Shown here piece by piece: positions 1 to 8,456 of a DNA stretch of 35,065 bases; positions within the stretch are counted from its first letter, which is position 1; each line of letters starts with the position of its first letter. The notes beneath the pieces were generated by a model. That model saw only the letters and a list, made by a program, of their open reading frames with translations. It was not told the origin of the DNA and did not search any database. Source of the DNA: Bacteroidia bacterium. Its GTDB lineage: Bacteria > Bacteroidota > Bacteroidia > UKL13-3. A program made the translations under genes and the position numbers. The stretch is taken from contig JAGPCK010000031.1 in assembly GCA_018058135.1 (NCBI GenBank), positions 1-35,065 on the forward strand, read 5' to 3'.

Positions 1-2
1 AA

Positions 3-728
3 CGCAAATCAATGCTCGTTTTTTGTGAAAGTTTATCGGAGGTGATGTTTAAGTTTACACACATCATTATGTACATGGCACCTTTGGCAGTAGGTGGAGC
101 TATTGCTTATACACTGGCTAAAAATGGCACAGGAGTGTTTGTTAACCTCATAAGTTTACTCGCTACGTTGTACGGAGCATTGATTGCATTCATTTTGCTG
201 GTATTACTTCCGATAGCCTGGCTGGCCAAAGTACCTGTAAAAGCTTTTGCCAAAGTGATTGCTGAACCTGTTTCATTGGCTTTTGCTACAGCCAGTTCGG
301 AATCAGCTTTACCCAAAGCTATGGAACAAATGGAGAAGTTGGGTGTGCCGCGCAAGATTGTGGCGTTTGTAATTCCTACAGGTTATAGTTTTAATTTGGA
401 CGGCACTACTCTATACTTATCTCTGGCCTCTGTATTTGTAGCGCAGGCTGCCGGAGTAGAGATGTCGTTCAGCACGCAGTTGTTTATGGTGTTTACGCTT
501 ATGCTTACTAGTAAAGGTGTGGCAGGAGTGCCGCGCGCTTCATTGGTGATACTTTCAGGTACAGTGGCTTCTTTTGGTTTACCCGCAGAACCCATCCTGA
601 TTATTATGGGCATAGATGCATTGATGGATATGGGCCGCACTTCAGTGAATGTTATAGGCAACTGTCTGGCCTCAGCAGTTATTGCCAAATGGGAAGGGGA
701 GTGGAATCATCACCCTAATCACGACTAA
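3..728 (+). CDS. Glutamate/aspartate:cation symporter, C-terminal part (5' end outside window)
   Basis: Inner-membrane DAACS (GltP/DctA) family transporter that moves dicarboxylic amino acids inward with Na+ or H+. The frame is open to the left edge, so the N-terminal half is missing. Family landmarks are visible in order: the serine-rich hairpin HP1 (ASSESALPKAME), the TM7 motif NLDGT, the HP2 motif SKGVAGVPRAS, and TM8 MDMGRTSVNVIGN. In the family structure GltPh, the Arg of DMGR binds the side-chain carboxylate of Asp/Glu; it is present here, which favours an acidic amino acid over a neutral substrate. Asn in the final NVIGN position replaces the Asp of archaeal GltPh, which is usual in bacterial members. 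The stop overlaps the convergent acyltransferase gene by 14 bp. The family is certain; the exact substrate is inferred. Confidence 0.9.
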   Translation, partial: RKSMLVFCESLSEVMFKFTHIIMYMAPLAVGGAIAYTLAKNGTGVFVNLISLLATLYGALIAFILLVLLPIAWLAKVPVKAFAKVIAEPVSLAFATASSESALPKAMEQMEKLGVPRKIVAFVIPTGYSFNLDGTTLYLSLASVFVAQAAGVEMSFSTQLFMVFTLMLTSKGVAGVPRASLVILSGTVASFGLPAEPILIIMGIDALMDMGRTSVNVIGNCLASAVIAKWEGEWNHHPNHD

Positions 729-1848
729 TGTAACTGAATTTCTTTTTGAGTTTTAAAAAGGGTGATTCAAAATACTTGTACGACAGGTAACACACAGCAT
801 GCGTAGCAACCAGTGCCAACAAGGCATTTACAAATAACAAAGGTACTTCACTTACTTGGTGCAACAGGGGTTTAGCGGCTCTTGCTGTATATTCCTGTAC
901 CACCGGATGCAACAGGTACATACCGTAGGTGTATTTCCCCCAGCGGGTTAAAAAAGCTACGTTGCCAAATTTAGCCATTGTATTTAAGTTGAAGCACTGG
1001 TCGCATATAATGAAGGCAAATAGTGCAGTGCTGCACAAGCGCAGGTAAACGTAATATCCGGTTTCGGGCAAAATGCGTGTACCGAAAATCAGAATGAGGA
1101 AACCTGCGATATATATAAGCAGACGGTAATGATTTTTGAGTTGCTCAAAGAAAGATTTAAAGCCATTATTGTTGAGTGAAAGGTAGGCGCACAATCCGCC
1201 TAAGGCCATGTCGTAAATCAGGGCAAATGAATTAAAGTACAAAACCGTGATGGCTTCATCATAATGCATAATGCGGAAACCGAGAGAGAGTAGCATTACA
1301 AGCGGACAAATAAAGAGCCACCATTTGCGGGGAGTAAATGCAAACAACAGAGGCCACACCAGATAAAACTGCTCTTCAACGGCCACACTCCACGTGATGC
1401 TGATGGGGTGAATATTACCACCGGGTTGAAGGCAGGCAAAGTTGCCGGCAAAAAAAAGATACTTCCACTTTTCACTATTCAACTGCTGGTAAAAACCTTC
1501 TAGGGGAGCATAAACAAACAAGCCGAAAAGCACCAGTGCAAAGTACAAGGGCCAGATGCGCAGTGTACGCCTCACATAAAATGCGCCCACATCAATACGT
1601 CCGTTCTTGTCGTATTCCTTGAGCAGTAAATAGGTTATCAGAAAACCGCTTAATACAAAAAACAAAGAAACACCCGAGCCTCCCGACCAGATTAAAAAAT
1701 TGGTCAGCTTGTTCATGACATAACTTTTTGGAAAGTGAGGTTCCAAACCCAAGCCAAGTGCGTGTTGCACAAAAACGGCAAAAAAGGCTACATAACGCAG
1801 ACCGTCCAGGTTCGGGAAAAATACCTTTTGTTCGTTGGCTGTGCTCAA
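715..1848 (-). CDS. Acyltransferase family 3 (OafA/YrhL-like) membrane protein
   Basis: Integral-membrane acyltransferase of the Acyltransferase_3 family, which O-acetylates or acylates cell-surface polysaccharides or lipids. The family signature near the N-terminus is clear: FPNLDGLRYVAFFAVFVQHA, with the catalytic-type His of the R/H pattern, followed by FFVLSGFLITYLLL and FYVRRTLRIWPLYF. About ten hydrophobic segments follow, and the length of 377 residues is normal. The start codon is TTG at 1846-1848. The frame is closed four codons upstream by a stop, and the next ATG (about residue 45) would delete the catalytic signature, so TTG is the best start. It overlaps the symporter by 14 bp tail to tail and is divergent from the aminopeptidase gene with a 63-bp gap. 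The acceptor cannot be deduced. Confidence 0.88.
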   Translation of the reverse strand: MSTANEQKVFFPNLDGLRYVAFFAVFVQHALGLGLEPHFPKSYVMNKLTNFLIWSGGSGVSLFFVLSGFLITYLLLKEYDKNGRIDVGAFYVRRTLRIWPLYFALVLFGLFVYAPLEGFYQQLNSEKWKYLFFAGNFACLQPGGNIHPISITWSVAVEEQFYLVWPLLFAFTPRKWWLFICPLVMLLSLGFRIMHYDEAITVLYFNSFALIYDMALGGLCAYLSLNNNGFKSFFEQLKNHYRLLIYIAGFLILIFGTRILPETGYYVYLRLCSTALFAFIICDQCFNLNTMAKFGNVAFLTRWGKYTYGMYLLHPVVQEYTARAAKPLLHQVSEVPLLFVNALLALVATHAVCYLSYKYFESPFLKLKKKFSYISRD

Positions 1849-1884
1849 TTTTATTGATTATACGCCTCAAATATAGCTTTTCCT

Positions 1885-1892
1885 TACATTTG
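1885..1892 (+). promoter_or_regulatory. TAnnTTTG -7 box for the Xaa-Pro aminopeptidase gene
   Basis: TACATTTG matches the Bacteroidota -7 consensus TAnnTTTG and ends 19 bases before the ATG at 1912. No well-spaced -33 TTG was found; the nearest is about 28 bases upstream. Confidence 0.5.
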
Positions 1893-1911
1893 TAACCTAA
1901 ATTCAGATACA

Positions 1912-3201
1912 ATGAAATATCATCAGCTAAACAATGAGCTGTTTAAACACAACAGGGCCAATTTCTGCAAACAGATGAAAGCCGGCTCTATTGCTATTTT
2001 CAATTCCAACGATGAACAACTGAAAAATGGTGACGCCAATTTTGATTTCAAACAAAATTCAGATTTGTTTTATCTCACCGGAGTAGATCAGGAAGATACC
2101 ATTTTGGTGCTGTTCCCTGATTGTCCGGTGGAGGCTTACAAGGAAGCATTGTTTGTAAAACGGAGTAACGAGCATATTGAAAAATGGTACGGACATAAAC
2201 TTACCGTTGCTGAAGCACAAAGTGTTTCAGGCATACAGAATATTTTTTATACAGATGAGTTTGAAACACTCTCCAAAGCTGTTATCAATTACGCGGAGAA
2301 CATCTACCTCAACCTGAACGAAAACGACAGGGGAGGAAATACTACGTATTACAAGGACTTACGATTTGCACACGAGCTCAAACAGAAATTTCCTTTGCAT
2401 ACCTATTTGCGATCAGCTCCTGTAATGCATCGTTTACGCTCCATAAAGTCAACGTATGAACTGGACATTATGCGGGAGTCTATTGCCATATCAGAGAAAA
2501 TGATTCATCGCCTGCTCAAGTTTGTGAAGCCGGGCGTAATGGAATATGAGATAGAGGCAGAGATTATCCATGAGTACATTCGCAATCGTGCTACAGGGCA
2601 TTCGTTCTCTCCTATCATTGCTTCAGGCGGAAGAGCTTGTATACTACACTATGTAGATAACAACAACCGTTGTGAAGACGGTGAACTGGTGCTTATTGAC
2701 TCAGGTGCTGATTATGCCAATTATGCTTCAGACATGACACGAACAATTCCTGTGAACGGTAAGTTTACTCCTCGTCAGAAAGCAGTGTACAATGCGGTAT
2801 TGCATGTACAGCGGGAAGCGAAAAAAATGCTGAAACCCGGTGTAATGCTCATGGAATATCAAAAACAGGTAGAGAAAGTGTGCGAAGAACAACTTATTTC
2901 GCTTGGTTTATTTACGGCTGACGATGTAAAAAAACAAAATCCTTCAGCTCCTTTGTTCCGTAATTATTTTTATCACGGTACCTCGCATTTTCTGGGTATA
3001 GATGTGCATGACGTAGGTATGCGGTACGAGCAAATGAAGCCCAACATGGTGTTCTCCTGCGAACCCGGAATTTACATCAAAGAAGAAGGCATAGGCATTC
3101 GTTTAGAGAATGAAGTGCTGATAACGGAGAACGGCTGTGTGGACCTGATGGAGCACATCCCTATTGAGGCAGATCACATTGAACAACTGATGAACAGTTA
3201 A
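1912..3201 (+). CDS. pepP: Xaa-Pro aminopeptidase (M24B)
   Basis: Cytoplasmic dimetal aminopeptidase that removes an N-terminal residue preceding proline. Residues ~1-140 form the AMP_N domain (for example FKQNSDLFYLTGVDQED); residues ~175-415 form the pita-bread catalytic domain. The five metal ligands of the family can be placed: D263 (LIDSGAD), D274 (SDMTRT), H359 (GTSHFLGIDVHD), E384 (EPGIYI) and E399 (RLENEV). The spacing agrees closely with E. coli PepP (D260, D271, H354, E383, E406), and 429 residues is the usual length. It is transcribed alone: a TAnnTTTG box lies upstream and a strong hairpin starts two bases after the stop. Annotation is secure at family level; orthology to PepP rather than PepQ follows from the AMP_N domain. 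Confidence 0.95.
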   Translation: MKYHQLNNELFKHNRANFCKQMKAGSIAIFNSNDEQLKNGDANFDFKQNSDLFYLTGVDQEDTILVLFPDCPVEAYKEALFVKRSNEHIEKWYGHKLTVAEAQSVSGIQNIFYTDEFETLSKAVINYAENIYLNLNENDRGGNTTYYKDLRFAHELKQKFPLHTYLRSAPVMHRLRSIKSTYELDIMRESIAISEKMIHRLLKFVKPGVMEYEIEAEIIHEYIRNRATGHSFSPIIASGGRACILHYVDNNNRCEDGELVLIDSGADYANYASDMTRTIPVNGKFTPRQKAVYNAVLHVQREAKKMLKPGVMLMEYQKQVEKVCEEQLISLGLFTADDVKKQNPSAPLFRNYFYHGTSHFLGIDVHDVGMRYEQMKPNMVFSCEPGIYIKEEGIGIRLENEVLITENGCVDLMEHIPIEADHIEQLMNS

Positions 3202-3202
3202 T

Positions 3203-3236
3203 AAACAAAAGAGGCCCGAAAGGGCCTCTTTTGTTT
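3203..3236. terminator. Bidirectional intrinsic terminator
   Basis: A perfect 15-bp inverted repeat (3203-3217 with 3222-3236) encloses a GAAA tetraloop. The GC-rich core GAGGCCC/GGGCCTC is flanked by A-rich and T-rich arm ends, so it gives a U-tract in both directions. It closes the aminopeptidase gene from the left and the minus-strand PspC/DUF2851/pyrF operon from the right. Confidence 0.93.
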
Positions 3237-3283
3237 AAGTATGGTCAATTACAGTAGTAAAACTATTTGAGTGAAGTTTTTTT

Positions 3284-3520
3284 CTACAAATCCCAAAGGG
3301 TGTTGCGGTGATTGTTACGCATGTAGTTTTTGAGGTTGAGCCAAAAGGCAGCAATCAGGTACAGGATAATGGGCGAGCCCATAGTGATAAAAGAAGTGTA
3401 AATAAAGTACAGGCGTATGCGTGAGGTAGAAATACCCATGCGTTCGCCCAATGTGCTGCACACACCGTAGGCATTCTTTTCAACAAAGAATTTTATAGCA
3501 TCGTGTAATCGATTATTCAT
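3284..3520 (-). CDS. PspC-domain small membrane protein
   Basis: A 78-residue protein made almost entirely of one PspC domain. It has the signature GVCSTLGERMGISTSRIRL and a hydrophobic segment (SFITMGSPIILYLIAAFWL). In other bacteria PspC is an inner-membrane partner of the phage-shock/envelope-stress response, but Bacteroidota carry many stand-alone PspC proteins of unproven role. The start ATG overlaps the stop of the DUF2851 gene (ATGA), which indicates translational coupling as the last gene of the operon. Confidence 0.85.
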   Translation of the reverse strand: MNNRLHDAIKFFVEKNAYGVCSTLGERMGISTSRIRLYFIYTSFITMGSPIILYLIAAFWLNLKNYMRNNHRNTLWDL

Positions 3521-4785
3521 ACGTTACTGTTCAATATTTTATGTCCGATGGAACATTCCAAACAACGCGTAAAGTTACAATATTCTTTTTGTAGTGTCAA
3601 TAGTGCCTGACTATCGCCTGCATTTTGGGCGTTTACTCCCAGTTTTGCCCATTCCTGTAAGGTACTGTTTTGTTCAGCAGGCAGGTGTTCCAGCCACATT
3701 AAAGCATTTTCTTTTATGTGTGGTTCGTGCTTGCGCTCACCGTACATAAACAAAAATGGTATCACTGCATTTATCAGCAACAGGCGGGCGGTGGTTGTAC
3801 CCAGTTTTTTACTCGCTGTAGTTTCACTTTCCACGCCCAAGCGGTAATGGTTGTTCCAATAAGCAGAGGCTTGTACTTTAAAGAAGAGTAAAGCATCATC
3901 AGCTTTCTTAGTTTCCAGTAAGCGCGAAAGGAGGTGAGAACTTTGGTGTATGAGCGAGGCCATTTGAGCCAGCCGTAGTTCCGGGAAATTGCCGGGGCGC
4001 AAACGCAGCCACTTCCAGCGCTCAACGGGCATAGTGTTTAAGCGGTATTTGTGTTGCAGGAAGGTGAATTCAGCCTGAAGTTGCCTTGCGTAGTCATCTT
4101 TTGATTTGGTTGGCAGCATACCCGCACATCCCAGTAACAGGGCTTCCAGCTGCAGTAAATTGCTTTTATGTTTAGCCAGAATTTTCAATGGCAACAGGGT
4201 GGCCAATTGTTCAAATGCATCTGCATTTACTTTTAACCCCAATGCACGCATCAGCCAGATGTAAAAGGTTTCTTCAAAGTTATTGCGTGTTTTAGCCAAT
4301 AGTACTTCTATGGGTTCGCACTTGTGTTGCAGCCTTTCAGTAAGCACTCGGTCCATCCAGTGGCGAAGGGTAAGAGCATTAATGTGGGTGAGGTGGTCGG
4401 CACAGGGGATGCGGTGTTGAGGCAGTATTAACTGGCGGTACCGGTGTATCAACTCTTCGCTGATGTAGGGTTTCAATTCCACTACCGGACAGTTCTGTTC
4501 TCCGTTTTTATCATGCTCATACACCACATGCAAAATGATATTGTGGTAGCGTTTGTCATTTTGGTGGCGGTGCTTTTCCCAATCGGAGGTTTTAAGATGC
4601 AGTTCTACATTACCGGCCCACTCGGTATCGTCTACCTTTATCCGGGCATTAAAAAAATCGGGTCCGGCATCGTGGTTGTGTTCTCCGGCTTTGAGCACCA
4701 GAATATTTTCTCCGCTTACTGCTTTTAAAACAGGAGAGGTAAAGAGTCGGTGTTTCCAGATGTAGTGCAGCAGGTTTTCGTTCAT
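3517..4785 (-). CDS. DUF2851 family protein
   Basis: A 422-residue protein recognised as DUF2851 by its N-terminal block (MNENLLHYIWKHRLF, then the acidic AGPDFFNARIKVD and GNVELHLKTSDWEKH stretches) and by overall length. The alternating D/E and K/H pattern of the first ~120 residues resembles a nuclease-like fold, but this is inference and no function is established. The C-terminus has several cysteines (NFTRCLECSIGHK) that might bind a metal. It sits 15 bp downstream of pyrF and overlaps pspC by 4 bp, so it is co-transcribed with both. Confidence 0.85.
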   Translation of the reverse strand: MNENLLHYIWKHRLFTSPVLKAVSGENILVLKAGEHNHDAGPDFFNARIKVDDTEWAGNVELHLKTSDWEKHRHQNDKRYHNIILHVVYEHDKNGEQNCPVVELKPYISEELIHRYRQLILPQHRIPCADHLTHINALTLRHWMDRVLTERLQHKCEPIEVLLAKTRNNFEETFYIWLMRALGLKVNADAFEQLATLLPLKILAKHKSNLLQLEALLLGCAGMLPTKSKDDYARQLQAEFTFLQHKYRLNTMPVERWKWLRLRPGNFPELRLAQMASLIHQSSHLLSRLLETKKADDALLFFKVQASAYWNNHYRLGVESETTASKKLGTTTARLLLINAVIPFLFMYGERKHEPHIKENALMWLEHLPAEQNSTLQEWAKLGVNAQNAGDSQALLTLQKEYCNFTRCLECSIGHKILNSNV

Positions 4786-4800
4786 TGGCAGATTCGAAGT

Positions 4801-5628
4801 TTATTTCAGATACATGTCCAAACTTTGTTTCATTTGTGCATGTAAAGTGGCGGCTTCTTTTCGGGCAGCTTCAGCAAAATCTTCTTTGGCAGAAGCATAC
4901 AAAATACTGCGCGATGCATTTACCAGTAAACCCACTTCTTTGTTCATGCCGTATCGGGCCACTGTCATCAAATCACCGCCTTGCGCACCAACACCCGGTA
5001 CTAAGTAAAAATGGTCAGGAGCCAGTTTCCTTATTTCAGCAAAGGTTTCTGCTTTGGTGGCACCTATCACAAACATTAAATTATCGGGTGTACCCAGCGT
5101 ACAAAATTCACTGATGACTTTTTCGTATAGTTTTTTATCGCCTGTATGTAACTGCTCAAAATCGGCACTACCGGCATTGGATGTAAGGCCAAGCACAATC
5201 ACCCATTTGTCGGGGTATTGAAAAAATGGTTCGAGAGAGTCTTTGCCCATGTATGGTGCGGCAGTAATGGAATCAAATTCCAGGCCACCTGAGTTTTTAT
5301 CAAAAAAAGCACGGGCATACATACCTGTGGTGTTACCTATATCGCCTCTTTTGGCATCAGCAATGGTGAAGTGAGTAGCAGGAATAAGTTCCAATGTAGC
5401 TTGCATTAACTCCCATCCTTTTGCCCCAAGCGATTCATAAAAAGCAGTGTTGAGTTTGTAGGCTACGCAATGTTCCAGTGTCGCTTCAATAATCTGCTTA
5501 TTAAAATCCAGCATACCTGTAGTATTTTGGCCAAGGTGTGTCGGGATTTTCTGAATGTCAGTATCCAATCCTACGCACAGATAGTTTTGTTTTTGAAGAA
5601 TGTGGTTAACGAGAGTTTGCTTGTTCAC
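4801..5628 (-). CDS. pyrF: Orotidine 5'-phosphate decarboxylase
   Basis: Catalyses the last step of de novo UMP synthesis, decarboxylation of OMP, in the cytoplasm. The catalytic signature is IADAKRGDIGNT (D91, K93, D96), with the N-terminal substrate-binding stretch LCVGLDTD and the lysine segment YKLNTAFYE. The length of 275 residues matches the longer type 2 subfamily found in Bacteroidota. The start is GTG at 5626-5628, chosen because the LCVGLDTD stretch lies 16 residues after it and the next Met is far downstream. Five bases separate it from the stop of the upstream beta-barrel gene, so it is internal to a four-gene operon. Confidence 0.95.
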   Translation of the reverse strand: MNKQTLVNHILQKQNYLCVGLDTDIQKIPTHLGQNTTGMLDFNKQIIEATLEHCVAYKLNTAFYESLGAKGWELMQATLELIPATHFTIADAKRGDIGNTTGMYARAFFDKNSGGLEFDSITAAPYMGKDSLEPFFQYPDKWVIVLGLTSNAGSADFEQLHTGDKKLYEKVISEFCTLGTPDNLMFVIGATKAETFAEIRKLAPDHFYLVPGVGAQGGDLMTVARYGMNKEVGLLVNASRSILYASAKEDFAEAARKEAATLHAQMKQSLDMYLK

Positions 5629-5633
5629 GTGTG

Positions 5634-6335
5634 TTAAAATGAAAAGGTTAGTTCGCAGGTGAAATTTTTGATGGAGCCGTTGCCCAATACAGGAGCTAGT
5701 TTTGGATATGTAATGGCGTTCATCCCTTTATTGATATCGGTAATGCCCTGTTTGATGAAGAATTGTATACCCACCACATCTGTACGGTATTCTACGCCTG
5801 CCACAGCACTTAATGAAAAAGGTTTCAGACTTAGTTCGGTGGTGTCTTTGTAAGTATTGGGTTTAATAAAGATGGAGGAGTTGGCCAGATAAGAACCCTG
5901 AACACCAGCTAATAATTTTACATGACCTTTTTTATCCAGTTTCATAATACCCAGCAGAGGTAGATCAATATAAAAAAGTGAGATACGGTTGTATTGGCTG
6001 TCCAGATTATCAAATGTGCTGCCCCGGTAAATGAAGTTTGCTTGCGCTTCAAAACCAAAGCGGTAGTTTTCTCTTTCAGCATCTTTTATTTTTCCGAATT
6101 TCCATCGGGCGGTGGCACCACCTGTAATGCCAAATGCAAAAGCGGGGTTACTGAATACTTCCGGATTAAATGTACTGATAGCAAATCCGCCACGCACACC
6201 CAGTTTAAAATTACGGTTAGGAGATTCAGTAAGCAGGGCTTCCGTTTCCGGGTCTACGGGTTCATCCTGTGCAAAGCCATTCAGGGTGCAACTCAGCACA
6301 ATCAGGGTAAGCCAAATACGGATGTTCAGTTTCAT
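5634..6335 (-). CDS. PorT-like outer-membrane beta-barrel protein
   Basis: An exported protein of about 233 residues. It begins with a signal peptide (MKLNIRIWLTLIVLSCTLNG, cleavage near FAQ), followed by alternating amphipathic strands ending in FTCELTFSF, whose terminal Phe is typical of outer-membrane barrels. It resembles the OMP_b-brl_2 (PorT) family, some of whose members serve type IX secretion; that specific role is not demonstrable here. An upstream in-frame ATG exists at 6419 but lies beyond the TAnnTTTG box at 6369-6376, so the start at 6335 directly before the signal peptide is preferred. It is the first gene of the operon with pyrF, DUF2851 and pspC. Confidence 0.8.
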   Translation of the reverse strand: MKLNIRIWLTLIVLSCTLNGFAQDEPVDPETEALLTESPNRNFKLGVRGGFAISTFNPEVFSNPAFAFGITGGATARWKFGKIKDAERENYRFGFEAQANFIYRGSTFDNLDSQYNRISLFYIDLPLLGIMKLDKKGHVKLLAGVQGSYLANSSIFIKPNTYKDTTELSLKPFSLSAVAGVEYRTDVVGIQFFIKQGITDINKGMNAITYPKLAPVLGNGSIKNFTCELTFSF

Positions 6336-6368
6336 TTTAATGTAACGCAAATCAGGTGCTTTGTAGTG

Positions 6369-6376
6369 CAAAAGTA
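6369..6376 (-). promoter_or_regulatory. TAnnTTTG -7 box for the beta-barrel/pyrF operon
   Basis: Minus-strand TACTTTTG lies 33 bases before the ATG at 6335. It is immediately downstream of the gltA terminator, which is where an operon promoter should be. No convincing -33 element was found. Confidence 0.45.
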
Positions 6377-6400
6377 AAGTTTTGCCACATGTTATATAGC

Positions 6401-6436
6401 ATAAAAAAGCCCGCATCAATTAAATGGTGCGGGCTT
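6401..6436 (-). terminator. Intrinsic terminator of gltA
   Basis: Arms 6407-6415 and 6428-6436 form a 9-bp GC-rich stem, extendable by two pairs including one G-U. On the minus strand it is followed by a run of six T (A-run at 6403-6408 on the plus strand). It lies 20 bp past the gltA stop. Confidence 0.85.
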
Positions 6437-6455
6437 CACGTTTATACGGTGGCGC

Positions 6456-7775
6456 TTAATTGGCGCTTCCGGTAGTGTTAATTTTCTTTTTTAACCAGTC
6501 AACGGTAACTGATTTTGGTCGCTCGATAGGTAAGCCCAATGCTCTGTCCCAAAGCAAAGACGCCATTACACCCAGTGCACGTGAAACGCCAAACAACACG
6601 GTGTAGAAATCAGCCTCAGTTAATCCGAAGTGAACGAGCAGCGCACCGGAGTGAGCGTCTACGTTTGGCCAAGGATTTTTGATTTTGCCTGTTCCTTCCA
6701 GTATAGGAGGGGCAACTTCATAAATTCTCCAAACAATGTTTACTAATTCATCATCGGGCATATAGGTTCTGGCGAAATCCTGCTGGGCGGTAAAGCGTGG
6801 GTCGGTTTTACGTAATACAGCATGTCCGTACCCCGGAACAACTTTTCCTTCAGTAAGGGTTTTCTTAATGTAATCGGCAATTTGTTCTTTGCTGGGCAAA
6901 CCACCGCCCAACTCTTCGCGCATGGATTGTACCCAACGAATTACTTCCTGATTGGCTAATCCGTGCAAAGGTCCGGCTAAGCCGTTCATTGCAGCGCCAA
7001 AACACAGGTAAGGGTCACTCAATGCTGAACCCACCAGGTGTGTGGTATGTGCTGATACGTTACCACCCTCGTGATCGGAGTGAATAGTAAGGTAAAGACG
7101 CATTAATTTATAAAAAATAGGTTCGTCATAACCGAGCATATGAGCAAAGTTGGCTGCCCAATCCAGTTTAGGATCCGGTTCAATGTGCTCGTTGTTTTTG
7201 TATGTTCTGCGGTAAATGTAAGCGGCAACACGTGGCAAACGGGCAATCAGGTTCATCACATCCTCGTACATCGGGTCCCAGTATTCCTTTTTGTTGATGC
7301 CGTTGCGGTAAGCCTGTGCAAAAACAGATTCAGTCTGTAAGGCCATAATGGCGGTAGTGAACTGAGTCATGGGGTGGGTGCTTTTTGGCAAAGCATCCAG
7401 TACGTCAAATACATGCTTAGGTACAATGGATCTGCGGGCCCAATTGTTGGAAATGTTGTGTGCGTCTTCGTAAGTGGGTATTTCACCAATCAGCATCAGG
7501 TAAAAAATGCCTTCGGGCATGGGCTCAGTACCACCGGGTACTTTGGGCAACAATTGCCTTAACTCAGGAATGGAATATCCTCTGAAACGAATGCCTTCTT
7601 CAGCATCCAATAAAGAGGTTTCGGTGATAAGGCCAATCATGCCTTTCATACCTCCATAAACTGATTCTACGGTATACGAACCCAGAACTACGTTGCCGTT
7701 TTCTTTTACAAATTGTTTCAAGTCAGCACCAAAAGGGAGTGCTATTTCTGCAAATTTATCTTTTAAACTATCCAT
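6456..7775 (-). CDS. gltA: Citrate synthase
   Basis: Condenses acetyl-CoA and oxaloacetate into citrate at the entry of the TCA cycle. The sequence is of the mitochondrial-like type: HSDHEGGNVSAHTTHLVGSA followed by the loop GLAGPLHGLANQEV. The catalytic triad can be placed at H271 (PLHGLAN), H318 (GYGHAVLR) and D373 (NVDAHSGA), within three residues of the pig enzyme numbering (274/320/375). The start at 7775 (MDSLKDKFAE) was chosen because the 39 preceding in-frame codons encode a hydrophobic, non-homologous stretch. The protein has 439 residues. The neighbouring 7900-8250 gene lies 124 bp upstream on the same strand and need not be co-transcribed. Confidence 0.96.
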   Translation of the reverse strand: MDSLKDKFAEIALPFGADLKQFVKENGNVVLGSYTVESVYGGMKGMIGLITETSLLDAEEGIRFRGYSIPELRQLLPKVPGGTEPMPEGIFYLMLIGEIPTYEDAHNISNNWARRSIVPKHVFDVLDALPKSTHPMTQFTTAIMALQTESVFAQAYRNGINKKEYWDPMYEDVMNLIARLPRVAAYIYRRTYKNNEHIEPDPKLDWAANFAHMLGYDEPIFYKLMRLYLTIHSDHEGGNVSAHTTHLVGSALSDPYLCFGAAMNGLAGPLHGLANQEVIRWVQSMREELGGGLPSKEQIADYIKKTLTEGKVVPGYGHAVLRKTDPRFTAQQDFARTYMPDDELVNIVWRIYEVAPPILEGTGKIKNPWPNVDAHSGALLVHFGLTEADFYTVLFGVSRALGVMASLLWDRALGLPIERPKSVTVDWLKKKINTTGSAN

Positions 7776-7899
7776 GCTGAATGGGAAGGAAATTATGTGA
7801 ATACTGAAAAACGGTTCGAAATTAATATTTGTTTGTGGTAAAGGGAAATAACTGATGAAATAATTCAACAGAGCGGTAAGCAGCAGGCACAAAAGAAAT

Positions 7900-8250
7900 T
7901 TACAGAACTGATTTTCCTCTGTAAACCAGCCAGAAATGATACAAAACGATGGTTATTCCGCCAATAAACAACACCAGGGACGGAATTAGAAAGGGTAACT
8001 CAAAAAACTCTCCGGCCATCCAGATGGAATTGGCGCATATCCAGAAAGCTACACCCAAATTGGGGTAAAACAGGCGTTTTTCCTTACGGGTTTTCCAGGC
8101 AATAACCAAAGCCACAGTTACTGTAGGGAAAATGAGTAATGTGCCGAGAAACTTAAAGTGGAGCATCCAACAGGTATCTTTAAACAACCACAGCGGGATG
8201 TGGATGTTTTCGAGGTGTGCTAATTTTTGGGGCGATAATGGGTTACTCAT
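7900..8250 (-). CDS. Small multi-pass membrane protein, function unknown
   Basis: About 116 residues with three predicted membrane helices: LGTLLIFPTVTVALVIAW, LGVAFWICANSIWMAG and IPSLVLFIGGITIVLYHFWL. The short charged linker KTRKEKR suggests a cytoplasmic loop. I do not recognise a named family with confidence. The start at 8250 (MSNPLSPQKL) is preferred over an in-frame ATG 20 codons upstream because the extra residues look like untranslated sequence. It is divergent from the TonB-dependent receptor gene with a 206-bp gap. Confidence 0.65.
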   Translation of the reverse strand: MSNPLSPQKLAHLENIHIPLWLFKDTCWMLHFKFLGTLLIFPTVTVALVIAWKTRKEKRLFYPNLGVAFWICANSIWMAGEFFELPFLIPSLVLFIGGITIVLYHFWLVYRGKSVL

Positions 8251-8432
8251 GTGTTTTTCAGAATGCAATAATAATTTTAAATGTTGAAAGGTGTTAATGT
8301 GAGGGAACACTTACTTTGGTGATAAAACAGGAGGTCAGTCATTTATTGGCCGTTGATGTTTTTAACAATCTGAGCAAATGCATATCCGTTATGCCGCATT
8401 ATTTGAGGTAATAACTTTCTTCTAAAAAAACC

Positions 8433-8440
8433 TATTTTTG
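8433..8440 (+). promoter_or_regulatory. TAnnTTTG -7 box for the TonB-dependent receptor
   Basis: TATTTTTG ends 16 bases before the ATG at 8457. A TTTG occurs at 8402-8405, but its 27-base spacing is longer than usual for a -33 element. Confidence 0.5.
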
Positions 8441-8456
8441 ATTCAAACTACCCGAC

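Noticed and set aside
659..700. Loss of the Asp that binds sodium in archaeal GltPh (Asn in NVIGN) as a functional defect
   Set aside because: Asn at this position is common in bacterial GltP/DctA members, so it is not anomalous.
6336..6419. A 28-residue N-terminal extension of the beta-barrel protein from the ATG at 6419
   Set aside because: It would start inside the gltA terminator and upstream of the promoter box, and would bury the signal peptide.
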